A stretch of 16,100 nucleotides of DNA, from contig JABSRS010000007.1 in the NCBI GenBank assembly GCA_013214885.1, positions 9,414-25,513 of the forward strand, in the 5' to 3' direction. This DNA comes from Gammaproteobacteria bacterium. Its GTDB lineage: Bacteria > Pseudomonadota > Gammaproteobacteria > Enterobacterales > Psychrobiaceae. Position 1 is the first letter of the stretch. Each line of letters starts with the position of its first letter. Shown piece by piece: positions 7,438 through 15,228 of the stretch. The notes under the pieces are model-generated. The model was not told the DNA's origin. It saw only the letters and a list, made by a program, of their open reading frames with translations, and made no database searches. The position numbers and the translations under genes were made by a program.

Positions 7438-7465
7438 AAAAAAGGCTGCCGCAGCAGCCTTTTTT
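7438..7465 (-). terminator. Intrinsic terminator of the porin gene (bidirectional form)
   Basis: AAAAAAGGCTGC and GCAGCCTTTTTT flank a 4-base loop CGCA. On the minus strand the GC stem ends in six T, 18 bases after the porin stop codon. Confidence 0.92.
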
Positions 7466-7482
7466 CAAGCGTAATGTCGACC

Positions 7483-8427
7483 TTAGAACTTGTATTCCAT
7501 ACCAAGAGCTAGGTGACTTGCATCGCTGCTGTCATCGAAAGAATAGTCAGTGTAGAAAGCAAAGACCTTAACATTTTTAGCCAGTTTGTAATCGGCGCCT
7601 ACCGAGACAACATCACCTGATTTTTTATCATCAGAGTCTGAGTACTGAGCTTTAAGCGTCGTCGCGCCGATCTTATAAGCGGCATTCACTAAGAAACCAT
7701 CACCCTGATCCGTGCCATCAACTTTTTCAGAATCATTCCAAATCGCGCCTAGCTTAAGATCACTGAATTTAACTTGAACCGATGCGCGAACCGTATCACG
7801 ACCTTTAACGTCTGAATCCATGGCGATAGCAGCATAGATGTCAGATTTCTTTAATTTAGCATCACCGTACATTAGCGCAATACTAGTACCATTTTTGCTA
7901 TTGCTGCCTTTACTATCTTCGGTAATTAAGGTCGCGCCTAATTTAAAGCCACTAAAACTTGGTGAAATATAAGTAACTGTGTCATCAAGGCGGTTTTCGC
8001 CATTAAACAAGTTTTTAATATCACCATTATAGTCATTAAACTGGTCAACTTTACCTTGCGATAACTTTAACATCGTGTCGTTGCGACCAATCATTACCGC
8101 ACCGAAGTTGCCTTTAAGACCAATCCACTGGCTACGTGCTTTGAATAACTTGTCTTCGTTATCAGCAATATCAACTTGCCATTCAACTTTGTAGATAGCT
8201 TTCAAGCTGTCATTAATTTTAGTGCTGCCTTTAATCCCAATCCGAGAAGCATTAGATTTGACATCGGTGTCGCTGGTACCATCTTTGTCATTACTTTGGA
8301 GCGTCACGTTTACTTTGCCGTATACGGTAAGCTTTTCATCAGCAGATACCGTTCCAGAAAAAGCGATACCCGAGATAAGTAAAGACGTTGCTAGAGCAAC
8401 AGCATTTCTATTAAAAGTTTTCATCAT
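7483..8427 (-). CDS. Outer-membrane general porin (OmpC/PhoE-like), predicted phosphate-starvation inducible
   Basis: The product has 314 residues, or 313 if the second ATG (8424) is used. That ATG is better spaced from AGGGA (6 bases rather than 3). The signal peptide MKTFNRNAVALATSLLISG ends near TVSA, and the mature protein begins DEKLTVYGKVNVTLQ, the usual first strand of trimeric gram-negative porins. Alternating polar/apolar strands run throughout, with the porin motif SRIGIKGSTKINDSLKAIYKVEW and the C-terminal strand HLALGMEYKF ending in Phe, which the BAM complex needs for insertion. It should form a trimeric 16-strand diffusion pore. A Pho box upstream and phoBR immediately downstream suggest a PhoE-like role in phosphate uptake. 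The window does not show its ion selectivity. Confidence 0.88.
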   Translation of the reverse strand: MMKTFNRNAVALATSLLISGIAFSGTVSADEKLTVYGKVNVTLQSNDKDGTSDTDVKSNASRIGIKGSTKINDSLKAIYKVEWQVDIADNEDKLFKARSQWIGLKGNFGAVMIGRNDTMLKLSQGKVDQFNDYNGDIKNLFNGENRLDDTVTYISPSFSGFKLGATLITEDSKGSNSKNGTSIALMYGDAKLKKSDIYAAIAMDSDVKGRDTVRASVQVKFSDLKLGAIWNDSEKVDGTDQGDGFLVNAAYKIGATTLKAQYSDSDDKKSGDVVSVGADYKLAKNVKVFAFYTDYSFDDSSDASHLALGMEYKF

Positions 8428-8474
8428 ATTTCCCTGAAGTAGTTAGTTTGTTTGTTCTTATTAAGTTGCCGCAA

Positions 8475-8508
8475 AGTTTGCCAACATTTTATGACAAACA
8501 AATGACAA
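8475..8508 (-). promoter_or_regulatory. Pho box and -10 of the porin promoter
   Basis: On the minus strand TTGTCAT TTGT TTGTCAT (8508-8491) gives two identical half-sites, 6 of 7 to consensus, exactly 11 bp apart. CAAACT (8480-8475) lies 10 bp downstream, the same hexamer and spacing as at pstS. The box is about 65 bp upstream of the start codon. Confidence 0.82.
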
Positions 8509-8590
8509 TAAAAAATAATGCCATGAATTTAGTAAATCTTGTAGAATAGCGACAGTTTTTAAACATTAATTTACAAATGGATGTTGTTAT

Positions 8591-9370
8591 ATGTCACTAG
8601 CTATCAGCACCAACAAGCAACTGAGCGCGTATCACGCGTGGGACAGAACAGTGAGGGTATTCCACTGGGTAAATGTACTCTGCATTCTTGGTCTCAGTGC
8701 TGTCGGGCTAGCGATCTTATATAATAAAAGTTTTGGTGTCAGCCCTGATGGCAAAATCTTATTAAAAAACATTCATGCTTACATTGGCTATGTCTTTGTC
8801 TTTAATTTCACTTGGCGAATCATTTGGGGCTTTATTGGTAACAAATACGCACGCTGGGCAGCAATTCTTCCCTTGGGTAGTTGTTATATCCAATCAGTAA
8901 AAGACTATATCAAAAGTACCAAATCACCAGAACCCATAGGTTATCTTGGCCATAACCCATTAGCTAGGATCATGGTGACTATGTTGTTATTATTACTTAC
9001 TACTCAAGCGATCACTGGCTTAATTTTAGCTGGCACTGATTTATACCTCCCGCCGTTTGGTCATGAAATAGCAGAATGGGTAACTGACGCAGGTGAAGAT
9101 CACAGCAAGATTGCCAACTTAACACCAGGCTCAACAGAAGGCGTAGTCGCGGCAAGTTATCAAGAGATGCGAGATTTTAGAAAGCCGATAATCACCACCC
9201 ATAAATATGCTTTTTATCTATTAATGATCTCGATTCTGCTCCATATTCTCGCGGTGGTTATCACTGAAGTTAGAGAAAAAATTCAATTGTCAGTGCGATG
9301 TTTACTGGCAATAAGACTTTTAATAAAAAACCAATCGATAGCGAATAATCGATTGCTCAGATTAATTTAA
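8591..9370 (+). CDS. Cytochrome b561-family membrane protein, C-terminus frameshifted
   Basis: The protein begins with [13 protein letters not shown], the usual start of the bacterial di-haem cytochrome b family (COG3658 type). It has four membrane segments (about 27-45, 62-82, 126-147, 203-225). Candidate haem-ligand histidines are His25, His62, His204 and His218. Such proteins move electrons between the quinone pool or a partner c-type cytochrome and periplasmic acceptors, but no partner gene is adjacent. After EVREK (residue 230) the frame reads an unfamiliar basic tail ending at 9370. In the other frame, after one extra A in the A6 run at 9276-9281, it reads [20 protein letters not shown] and stops at 9348, which is the family C-terminus. 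One A has therefore been lost. The membrane core is intact, so the altered protein might still work. The ribosome site is weak. Confidence 0.82.
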   Translation: MSLAISTNKQLSAYHAWDRTVRVFHWVNVLCILGLSAVGLAILYNKSFGVSPDGKILLKNIHAYIGYVFVFNFTWRIIWGFIGNKYARWAAILPLGSCYIQSVKDYIKSTKSPEPIGYLGHNPLARIMVTMLLLLLTTQAITGLILAGTDLYLPPFGHEIAEWVTDAGEDHSKIANLTPGSTEGVVAASYQEMRDFRKPIITTHKYAFYLLMISILLHILAVVITEVREKIQLSVRCLLAIRLLIKNQSIANNRLLRLI

Positions 9371-9380
9371 AGGGAAAATA

Positions 9381-11027
9381 ATGACCATTCATCACCACGC
9401 TGGTAAACCAGCTAGACCTCAAGACAGAATAAACATTGGTCGTTTAGTGGCAGATTACTACACCAAAACGCCTGATGTTTCTTTGCCACAGCAACAAGTT
9501 GCTTTTGGCACCTCAGGTCACCGCGGCAATGCTAACAAAAGCAGCTTTAATCAAGCGCATATTGTGGCCATCTGTCAGGCTGTTGCTGAGTATCGTCAGG
9601 AGCAGGGTTTTAGTGGCCCGTTATATTTAGGTAAGGACACTCACGCCTTATCAGAGCCAGCGTTTACCAGTGCTATTTGCGTGTTGATTGCCAATAATGT
9701 ACCCGTGGTGATCCAGCAAGATCATGGTTTTACCCCAACCCCCGTTATTTCGCGCTTAATCATCAGCCACAACAAGGCTAATGACTCTCAAGCCGATGGC
9801 TTAATTATTACTCCATCGCATAACCCACCAACGGATGGCGGAATTAAATACAACCCACCCCATGGCGGACCAGCGGAGGGCGGGATTACTAAACAAATCG
9901 AGCAGCGTGCTAATGCGTTAATCGCGAACAACCTAGCTGATGTTAAACAGGTATCGATTGAACAAGCCATGGCATCACCTTTACTAAGCCGTGAAGATTT
10001 TATCGAGCATTATGTTAGCCAGCTTGACCAGGTCATTGACATGGCGGCAATTGCTAAAGCAGGCGTCAGAATTGGCGTTGATCCTTTAGGGGGATCTGGG
10101 ATTGATTATTGGCCGGTGATTAAACAGAAATATGGTTTAAATATTGAGGTGGTTAATCAGGTCGTCGATGGCAGCTTTTCGTTCATGCCATTGGACAAAG
10201 ATGGCAAAATTCGGATGGACTGCTCATCGCCTTATGCAATGGCTGGACTGATTGCGATGAAGGACGATTTTGACATTGCGGTAGGCAATGATCCAGACTT
10301 TGACCGTCATGGTATTGTGACGCCATCGGGCGGCTTAATGAATCCTAATCATTACCTCGCGGTAGCAATAAACTACCTAATGACACATCGCCAATGGCCA
10401 GCTAGCGCCAAAATTGGCAAGACTTTAGTGTCGAGTTCATTAATCGATCGCGTGGCTAAACATATCGACCGACCACTATCTGAAGTACCCGTTGGTTTTA
10501 AATGGTTTGTCGATGGTCTCCAAGATGCGACTTATGCCTTTGGCGGCGAAGAAAGTGCTGGTGCCGCGTTTATAGCTCGCGATGGTAGCTGTTGGACCAC
10601 CGACAAAGACGGTTTTATTATGGCACTGCTCGCCGCTGAGATTATCGCAGTAACGGGTAAAAACCCGCATCAGCATTATCTTGAACTGGCTGAAAAATTA
10701 GGCGCACCTTGCTATGGTCGTGTCGAGGCACCTGCTACTCTCGAACAAAAGAAAGTGCTGACGGCTCTTAGTAGCGACGCCGTCACTGCCGATATCTTAG
10801 CGGGCGAAAAAATCATTAAAATTCTTAGCCATGCACCTGGTAATAATGCCGCGATTGGCGGGATTAAAGTCGTTACCGACAATGGTTGGTTTGCCGCACG
10901 ACCATCGGGCACCGAAGAAATCTACAAAATTTATGCCGAAAGCTTTATCGATAACGATCACTTACAACAAATCATTAGTGAAGCTCAAGTTATTGTTAGT
11001 ACCGCATTTAAGCAAGCTGGCCTGTAA
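9381..11027 (+). CDS. pgm: Phosphoglucomutase (alpha-D-glucose phosphate-specific)
   Basis: At 548 residues this is full length (E. coli Pgm has 546). It interconverts glucose-1-phosphate and glucose-6-phosphate in the cytoplasm, linking glycolysis to glycogen, trehalose and surface-sugar synthesis. Seen features are FGTSGHRG (42-49), the active-site phosphoserine loop TPSHNPP with Ser146, the Mg2+ loop DPDFDRHG with Asp304/306/308, the sugar-binding loop GGEESAG (388-394) and the phosphate-binding RPSGTEE near the C-terminus. A ribosome site AAAGGGAAA precedes ATG 9381, and the gene starts only 10 bp after the extended cytochrome frame ends. The oxyR start follows its stop by 5 bp. Confidence 0.96.
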   Translation: MTIHHHAGKPARPQDRINIGRLVADYYTKTPDVSLPQQQVAFGTSGHRGNANKSSFNQAHIVAICQAVAEYRQEQGFSGPLYLGKDTHALSEPAFTSAICVLIANNVPVVIQQDHGFTPTPVISRLIISHNKANDSQADGLIITPSHNPPTDGGIKYNPPHGGPAEGGITKQIEQRANALIANNLADVKQVSIEQAMASPLLSREDFIEHYVSQLDQVIDMAAIAKAGVRIGVDPLGGSGIDYWPVIKQKYGLNIEVVNQVVDGSFSFMPLDKDGKIRMDCSSPYAMAGLIAMKDDFDIAVGNDPDFDRHGIVTPSGGLMNPNHYLAVAINYLMTHRQWPASAKIGKTLVSSSLIDRVAKHIDRPLSEVPVGFKWFVDGLQDATYAFGGEESAGAAFIARDGSCWTTDKDGFIMALLAAEIIAVTGKNPHQHYLELAEKLGAPCYGRVEAPATLEQKKVLTALSSDAVTADILAGEKIIKILSHAPGNNAAIGGIKVVTDNGWFAARPSGTEEIYKIYAESFIDNDHLQQIISEAQVIVSTAFKQAGL

Positions 11028-11032
11028 CTAAG

Positions 11033-11923
11033 ATGATAAAACTGCGTGATCTGGAATACCTAACTGCGATTGATGAGCATAAACACTTTGGTCACGCCGC
11101 TGCGGCGTGCTTCGTTAGCCAGCCGACTTTAAGTGGTCAGCTAATGAAGCTCGAGCAGCAACTTGGCTTGCAGCTGGTTGAGCGCCATCGCCGTAATGTG
11201 ATGCTGACCCCAGCAGGCACACAGCTAGTTAAAGATGCCCGTAAAGTGTTACAAGCGGCCAACGAGTTTGAGTTATCGGCCAAAGCGTTGTTAGATCCGT
11301 TAGCGGGTGACCTCCACGTTGGTTTAATCCCAACTTTGGCACCCTATTTGTTGCCACACATCATGGCAAATTTGAATAATGAACTATCGAACATTAACTT
11401 TTTTCTTTATGAAAATCAGACCAATGTGCTGCTTAAACAGCTAGACCAAGGCAAGCTCGACCTGCTAATCCTGCCCTATTTAGATAGCATGGATCACTTT
11501 GACAGCTACCAGCTTTTTGATGAGCCCTTGATGTTAGCGACGCCTAAAGACCACCCCCTTAACCAACTGACATCATTAAGTTTGGCTGATTTAAACGGTC
11601 AAAAAATACTGACCTTAGAAGACGGTCATTGTCTTAAAGATCAAACCATGGGCTATTGTTTTGCCGCAGGTGCTAACGAAGACAACTCATTTGAAGCGAC
11701 CAGCTTAGAAACCTTACGTCACATGGTTGCCAGCAACATGGGGATTACCATGCTGCCCGAGTTGGCTGTTAGAGACAGCCTTACCAGTGCCAATATTGTT
11801 TACTCACATTTCCAAGAGCCTGAACCCGTTCGAAAGATAGTATTGCTTATTAGACCCAACTACCCTCGAATGGCATGCGTTAGAGTTATTGTTGCTAACA
11901 TTCGGGCGTCACTAAGTAAGTGA
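11033..11923 (+). CDS. oxyR: Hydrogen peroxide sensor/activator OxyR (LysR family)
   Basis: This 296-residue LysR-type regulator has an N-terminal winged helix (1-65; RDLEYLTAIDEHKHFGHAA, QPTLSGQLMKLE) and a periplasmic-binding-like sensor domain. The OxyR redox switch is clear. In GHCLKDQTMGYCF the cysteines are Cys200 and Cys209, matching E. coli Cys199 and Cys208, which form a disulfide on peroxide oxidation. The family block ATSLETLRHMVASN follows. Oxidised OxyR activates catalase and alkyl hydroperoxide reductase genes, and ahpCF lies directly downstream. ATG 11033 is 5 bp behind the pgm stop, so some expression may come by readthrough from pgm. The stop TGA 11921-11923 shares its final base with an OxyR binding site. 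Confidence 0.95.
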   Translation: MIKLRDLEYLTAIDEHKHFGHAAAACFVSQPTLSGQLMKLEQQLGLQLVERHRRNVMLTPAGTQLVKDARKVLQAANEFELSAKALLDPLAGDLHVGLIPTLAPYLLPHIMANLNNELSNINFFLYENQTNVLLKQLDQGKLDLLILPYLDSMDHFDSYQLFDEPLMLATPKDHPLNQLTSLSLADLNGQKILTLEDGHCLKDQTMGYCFAAGANEDNSFEATSLETLRHMVASNMGITMLPELAVRDSLTSANIVYSHFQEPEPVRKIVLLIRPNYPRMACVRVIVANIRASLSK

Positions 11924-11959
11924 TAGCTTTTACCTATTGAAACGATAATTACTATCGAT
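11923..11959 (+). promoter_or_regulatory. OxyR binding site upstream of ahpC
   Basis: The OxyR consensus is two copies of ATAGnTnnnAnCTAT separated by 7 bp. The first copy here, ATAGCTTTTACCTAT (11923-11937), matches all 10 defined bases. The spacer TGAAACG is 7 bp. The second copy, ATAATTACTATCGAT (11945-11959), matches 8 of 10. The site directly abuts the ahpC -35 element, the usual activating position for OxyR. Confidence 0.88.
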
Positions 11960-11988
11960 TATACAAATAACACTGCAAAACTTATGAT
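11960..11988 (+). promoter_or_regulatory. ahpC promoter
   Basis: TATACA (11960-11965, 4 of 6 to TTGACA) and TATGAT (11983-11988, 5 of 6 to TATAAT) are separated by 17 bp. The weak -35 fits a promoter that depends on OxyR bound just upstream. The ahpC start follows about 44 bp downstream of the -10. Confidence 0.65.
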
Positions 11989-12031
11989 TATCCCGTCTTA
12001 AACGAAACCACTTTTATAACGGGAATTCATT

Positions 12032-12601
12032 ATGAACCAATCAATTATCAACACTAAACTATTACCTTTTAACGCAACGGCTTTTCACAACGGTGAGTTT
12101 GTTGAACTTAGCGAGCAGAACCTAGCTGACAAATGGTCGATCGTCTTTTTCTACCCTGCTGATTTTACGTTTGTTTGTCCTACTGAATTAGGCGACATGG
12201 CTGACTATTACGAAGAACTGCAAAGCATGGGCGTTGAAGTTTACTCAGTATCAACTGACACTCACTTCACCCACAAAGCGTGGCACGACACCTCTGACAC
12301 GATTAAAAAAATCAAATACCCAATGATTGGCGATCCAACTGGCGCAATCACCCGTAACTTCGGTGTGATGATTGAATCAGAAGGCCTAGCATTACGCGGC
12401 ACCTTCGTGATTAACCCTGAAGGCGAAATCAAGATTGCTGAAGTTCATGACCTAGGTATTGGTCGTAGTGCCGCTGAATTATTACGTAAAGTAAAAGCAG
12501 CACAATATGTTGCAGAGCACGACGGCGAAGTTTGTCCTGCAGCATGGCAGCCAGGTGCAGAAACTCTTGCACCATCACTAGACTTAGTGGGAAAAATTTA
12601 A
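12032..12601 (+). CDS. ahpC: Alkyl hydroperoxide reductase peroxiredoxin subunit AhpC
   Basis: The 189-residue product is a typical 2-Cys peroxiredoxin of the AhpC group (E. coli 187). The peroxidatic cysteine is Cys49 in [13 protein letters not shown], and the resolving cysteine is Cys168 in GEVCPAAW. The conserved LRGTFVINP and the strand/loop pattern are present. It reduces hydrogen peroxide, organic peroxides and peroxynitrite in the cytoplasm and is recycled by AhpF, encoded next. The ribosome site CGGGAA lies 7-8 bases before ATG 12032. Regulation by OxyR is strongly suggested by the site upstream. The C-terminal tail is slightly extended compared with E. coli. Confidence 0.96.
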   Translation: MNQSIINTKLLPFNATAFHNGEFVELSEQNLADKWSIVFFYPADFTFVCPTELGDMADYYEELQSMGVEVYSVSTDTHFTHKAWHDTSDTIKKIKYPMIGDPTGAITRNFGVMIESEGLALRGTFVINPEGEIKIAEVHDLGIGRSAAELLRKVKAAQYVAEHDGEVCPAAWQPGAETLAPSLDLVGKI

Positions 12602-12618
12602 GCTAAGTTAGCTCATTC

Positions 12619-12639
12619 ACGCCCTGCCTGGCAGGGCGT
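12619..12639 (+). terminator. GC-rich hairpin between ahpC and ahpF (attenuator or mRNA-stabilising stem)
   Basis: ACGCCCTGC and GCAGGGCGT form a perfect 9-bp stem with the loop CTG. No T-run follows, so it is a poor terminator. It may partly terminate or protect the 3' end of ahpC mRNA, giving more AhpC than AhpF, as is common for this operon. Confidence 0.55.
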
Positions 12640-12663
12640 ATCTGTCAAATTTCGGAGAATAAT

Positions 12664-14217
12664 ATGTTAGATGCCACGCTTACAGGCCAATTAAAAAGTT
12701 ACCTAGAAAACCTTAAAACACCAGTCGAACTCGTTGCATTTACCGACAATAGTCCGAAATCAAACGAACTTAATACCTTAGTTAACGAGATTGGCCAGCT
12801 ATCACCACTAATCACCATTATTGATCGTGACAACGCCGATGAGCGCGTACCGTCAATGTTAGTGCGCTCGGTGGCAACGGGTAGCGAAATCCGCTTTGCG
12901 GGTCTACCAATGGGTCATGAATTCACCTCACTGGTGATGGCACTATTACACAGTGGTTCTCATCCACTTAAGCTATCAACCGAGATAATTGAACAAATCC
13001 GTAACCTTGGCGGTGAGTATCAATTTGAAAGTTACATTTCGCTAAGTTGTCAAAATTGTCCTGACGTAGTTCAGGCACTTAATATGATGGCGGCGATAAA
13101 TCCACAAATAAAGCATGTGATGATTGACGGTTCTTTGTTTCAAACCGAAGTCTTCGATCGTGACATCATGGCGGTGCCAACCGTTTATTTAAATGGCCAA
13201 TCCTTTAGCCAAGGACGCATATCACTAACCGAAATACTTAATAAAGTGGATAGCGGTGCAGGCGAACGTCAACAACAAACATTAGCCAACAAAAAACCAT
13301 TCGACTTTTTAGTGGTCGGTGGCGGCCCAGCGGGTGCTGCAGCGGCAATCTATGCTGCGCGTAAAGGCATCAATACTGGCATAGTTGCCGATCGCTTTGG
13401 TGGTCAGGTCAGCGATACCATGGCGATAGAGAATTTCATTTCGGTTCAAGCAACTACTGGTCCGAAACTAGTTGCTAGCCTTGAAGAGCATGTCCGTGAA
13501 TATCACGTTGATATTATGAATAATAACAAAGCTCGTCGGGTCTCAAAGAATCCACAAACAGGTTTAATTGAGATTGAACTTGAAAATGGCGCGACCTTAC
13601 ACAGCAAAGCCGTCGTGTTAGCCACTGGCGCACGCTGGCGTGAAATGAATGTCCCTGGTGAAAACCAATATCGCGGTAAAGGTGTCGCCTATTGCCCTCA
13701 TTGCGATGGCCCTTTATTTAAAGGTAAACCAGTGGCAGTTATTGGCGGTGGCAACTCAGGTATTGAAGCGGCCATTGATCTTGCTGGCATTGTAGAGCAC
13801 GTGACCGTATTAGAATTTGCCGACACCTTACGAGCCGATGATGTGTTAGTTAGAAAAGCTAACTCGCTCGTTAATGTCACGATTATTACCAACGCCCAAA
13901 CTACCGAAGTTATTGGTGATGATAAGCGGGTTACTGGATTAACTTACACCGACCGGGTCAGCGGTGAAACTCATCAAGTCAATCTGGCAGGGATCTTTGT
14001 CCAAATAGGGTTAATGCCCAACAGCGAATTCTTGCAAGGTGATATTGAGCTAACCAACCGTGGCGAAGTAATTACTGGCAAACGTGGCGAAACATCAATT
14101 GAAGGCATATTTGCCGCGGGTGATGTTACCGACAGTCCCTATAAGCAAATTATCATTGCCATGGGTAGCGGTGCTAACGCTGCACTGGGCGCCTTTGATT
14201 ATTTAATCCGTCAGTAA
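12664..14217 (+). CDS. ahpF: Alkyl hydroperoxide reductase flavoprotein subunit AhpF
   Basis: The product has 517 residues, near the E. coli 521. The N-terminal tandem thioredoxin-like domain carries the redox pair Cys129/Cys132 (SCQNC). The FAD-binding Rossmann motif is [12 protein letters not shown] (about 217-228). A second dinucleotide motif for NADH is [12 protein letters not shown] (359-370). The thioredoxin-reductase-like active site is Cys344/Cys347 in AYCPHCDG, and the C-terminal FAD motif [14 protein letters not shown] follows. Electrons flow from NADH to FAD, to Cys344/347, to Cys129/132, and then to AhpC. GGAG lies 6 bases before ATG 12664, 62 bp after the ahpC stop, in the same operon. 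All redox residues are present. Confidence 0.96.
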   Translation: MLDATLTGQLKSYLENLKTPVELVAFTDNSPKSNELNTLVNEIGQLSPLITIIDRDNADERVPSMLVRSVATGSEIRFAGLPMGHEFTSLVMALLHSGSHPLKLSTEIIEQIRNLGGEYQFESYISLSCQNCPDVVQALNMMAAINPQIKHVMIDGSLFQTEVFDRDIMAVPTVYLNGQSFSQGRISLTEILNKVDSGAGERQQQTLANKKPFDFLVVGGGPAGAAAAIYAARKGINTGIVADRFGGQVSDTMAIENFISVQATTGPKLVASLEEHVREYHVDIMNNNKARRVSKNPQTGLIEIELENGATLHSKAVVLATGARWREMNVPGENQYRGKGVAYCPHCDGPLFKGKPVAVIGGGNSGIEAAIDLAGIVEHVTVLEFADTLRADDVLVRKANSLVNVTIITNAQTTEVIGDDKRVTGLTYTDRVSGETHQVNLAGIFVQIGLMPNSEFLQGDIELTNRGEVITGKRGETSIEGIFAAGDVTDSPYKQIIIAMGSGANAALGAFDYLIRQ

Positions 14218-14242
14218 TGCCGGTGACCAATGATAATGTTCA

Positions 14243-14275
14243 TTGCATATTCAGCAAGCGGCTATTATAGTCGCT
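14243..14275 (+). promoter_or_regulatory. Candidate promoter with a palindrome over its -10, upstream of the repeat-protein gene
   Basis: TTGCAT (14243-14248) and TATAGT (14266-14271, 5 of 6 to TATAAT) are 17 bp apart. The -10 lies in a near-perfect 19-bp palindrome, AGCGGCTAT T ATAGTCGCT (14257-14275, one mismatch pair), which could be an operator. The start codon is 39 bp downstream of the -10. Confidence 0.4.
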
Positions 14276-14309
14276 ACAACAATTATTATTAAAAATCACT
14301 GGAGTAACC

Positions 14310-14726
14310 ATGAAAATACGGACACTGAGCCTAGCACTAGTAACTCTGACCTCGATGGCATTTGGCAGCATCGGGCTAGCTACCGCCCATGGTTATGAAG
14401 ATTTAGATCTCAAGAAAGTATCTAAAGAGCAACGACTAGCCAATAAAGAACGCGCCGAGCAATTACGCGAACAAGCAAAGGATCGCAAAGAGCTAGCCAC
14501 AGACCGTGCACAAACAAAACGTGAATTAGCTAAGGATCGCGCAGAAACACAGCGTGAACAAACTAAAGATCGTGCCGAATTCGAACGCGATTTCGATAAA
14601 GAACAGCACAGAGCGCACAAAAAAGCAGATAAACATCAGCGTAAATTCGATAAAGAAATGCGCAACGCCGACCGCAAAGCAGATAAAGCATTACGCAAAG
14701 CCGAGCATAAACACAGTCACGATTAA
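14310..14726 (+). CDS. Exported highly charged helical repeat protein, function unknown
   Basis: I do not recognise this 138-residue protein. GGAG 6 bases before ATG 14310 gives a good start. A signal peptide (1-26, ending LATA) predicts export to the periplasm. The mature part is mostly K, R, D, E, A and Q, with no cysteine and almost no large hydrophobic residue, so it should be one long helix or partly disordered. From residue 57 the sequence repeats every 11 residues around DRA.T.RE: DR at 65-66, 76-77 and 87-88, and RE/RD at 71, 82 and 93. Then two 18-residue units begin at the FDKE motifs (95 and 113), identical at 11 of 18 positions. The end is histidine-rich (HKHSHD). Hendecad repeats occur in right-handed coiled coils and LEA-like stress proteins. 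A role in envelope stress or metal binding is only a guess. It follows ahpF by 92 bp with its own likely promoter. Confidence 0.8.
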   Translation: MKIRTLSLALVTLTSMAFGSIGLATAHGYEDLDLKKVSKEQRLANKERAEQLREQAKDRKELATDRAQTKRELAKDRAETQREQTKDRAEFERDFDKEQHRAHKKADKHQRKFDKEMRNADRKADKALRKAEHKHSHD

Positions 14727-14751
14727 TCATTTTTTCTCAAATGATTTAACC

Positions 14752-14784
14752 ATAAATGCCAACTTAGCCTAAGTTGGCATTTAT
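14752..14784 (+). terminator. Strong bidirectional hairpin terminator after the repeat-protein gene
   Basis: ATAAATGCCAACTTA and TAAGTTGGCATTTAT form a perfect 15-bp stem with loop GCC, followed by GTTTTATT. A second, weaker hairpin (AATCATTT / AAATGATT, 14725-14746) overlaps the stop codon just before it. Confidence 0.85.
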
Positions 14785-14840
14785 GTTTTATTAAACAACA
14801 CCGTATAGTAACAAGATATCCAAAAATAGAATTAGATCAG

Positions 14841-15104
14841 ATGTTTGAAGCCCTTTTAGTACCTGTCATTTGTATTGCAGCAGGATGCTTTTTCCTGATC
14901 ACCAACTTAATCCGCTTAGCCAACGAAGACAAACTCAGTCATTATCTTCACCACAGCCCTAAAGCAAAATTATGGGTTGCTAAATTTGGGATTGAAAAAG
15001 TAACAACTTGGTCAAAAATGTTTTTCCTACCTGCCGGCGCACTTGTTGGAGCCGCAATATTAAGCGTAGGTTTAAGAGCTTTGTTGGTTATTTTTTCGGT
15101 ATAG
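14841..15104 (+). CDS. Small two-pass membrane protein, function unknown
   Basis: The 87-residue product is not recognised. It has hydrophobic segments at about 3-24 and 60-85, joined by a polar, histidine-containing loop (NEDKLSHYLHHSPKAK, about 28-43) and a short stretch KFGIEKVTTWSKM. Both termini should lie on the same side of the inner membrane. The ribosome site before ATG 14841 is weak (AGATCAG). It stands alone between a terminator and the next gene 124 bp downstream. Codon use looks like its neighbours, and the length, composition and isolated placement support a real gene. Confidence 0.65.
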   Translation: MFEALLVPVICIAAGCFFLITNLIRLANEDKLSHYLHHSPKAKLWVAKFGIEKVTTWSKMFFLPAGALVGAAILSVGLRALLVIFSV

Positions 15105-15174
15105 TTTTACTGTTTCAGGTAGCATTCAGCACAATACCATCCAAACAATACCTATAAATCTGCACCAATATACG

Positions 15175-15197
15175 ATTGATAGCATGGTGTTATCAAT
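15175..15197. repeat. Short inverted repeat upstream of the COG3671-type gene
   Basis: ATTGATA (15175-15181) and TATCAAT (15191-15197) are perfect 7-bp inverted arms around 9 bases, 31 bp before the next start codon. It could be an operator or a weak hairpin. No strong promoter pair was identified around it. Confidence 0.3.
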
Positions 15198-15228
15198 TTC
15201 TATTAACTGACAATATAAGGAATTAACA

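Noticed and set aside
7254..7505. Minus-strand frame between porin and phoB
   Set aside because: It crosses the porin terminator, the paired palindromes and the phoBR promoter, and has no recognisable protein content.
14393..14620. Serine/cysteine/arginine-rich frame opposite the repeat protein
   Set aside because: It is the antisense shadow of the charged repeats (GCG/CGC-type codons read backwards), with no start signal or signal peptide.
14554..14772. Lysine/asparagine-rich plus-strand frame running past the repeat gene
   Set aside because: It is a frame shadow inside the repeat gene and crosses the strong terminator at 14752-14784.
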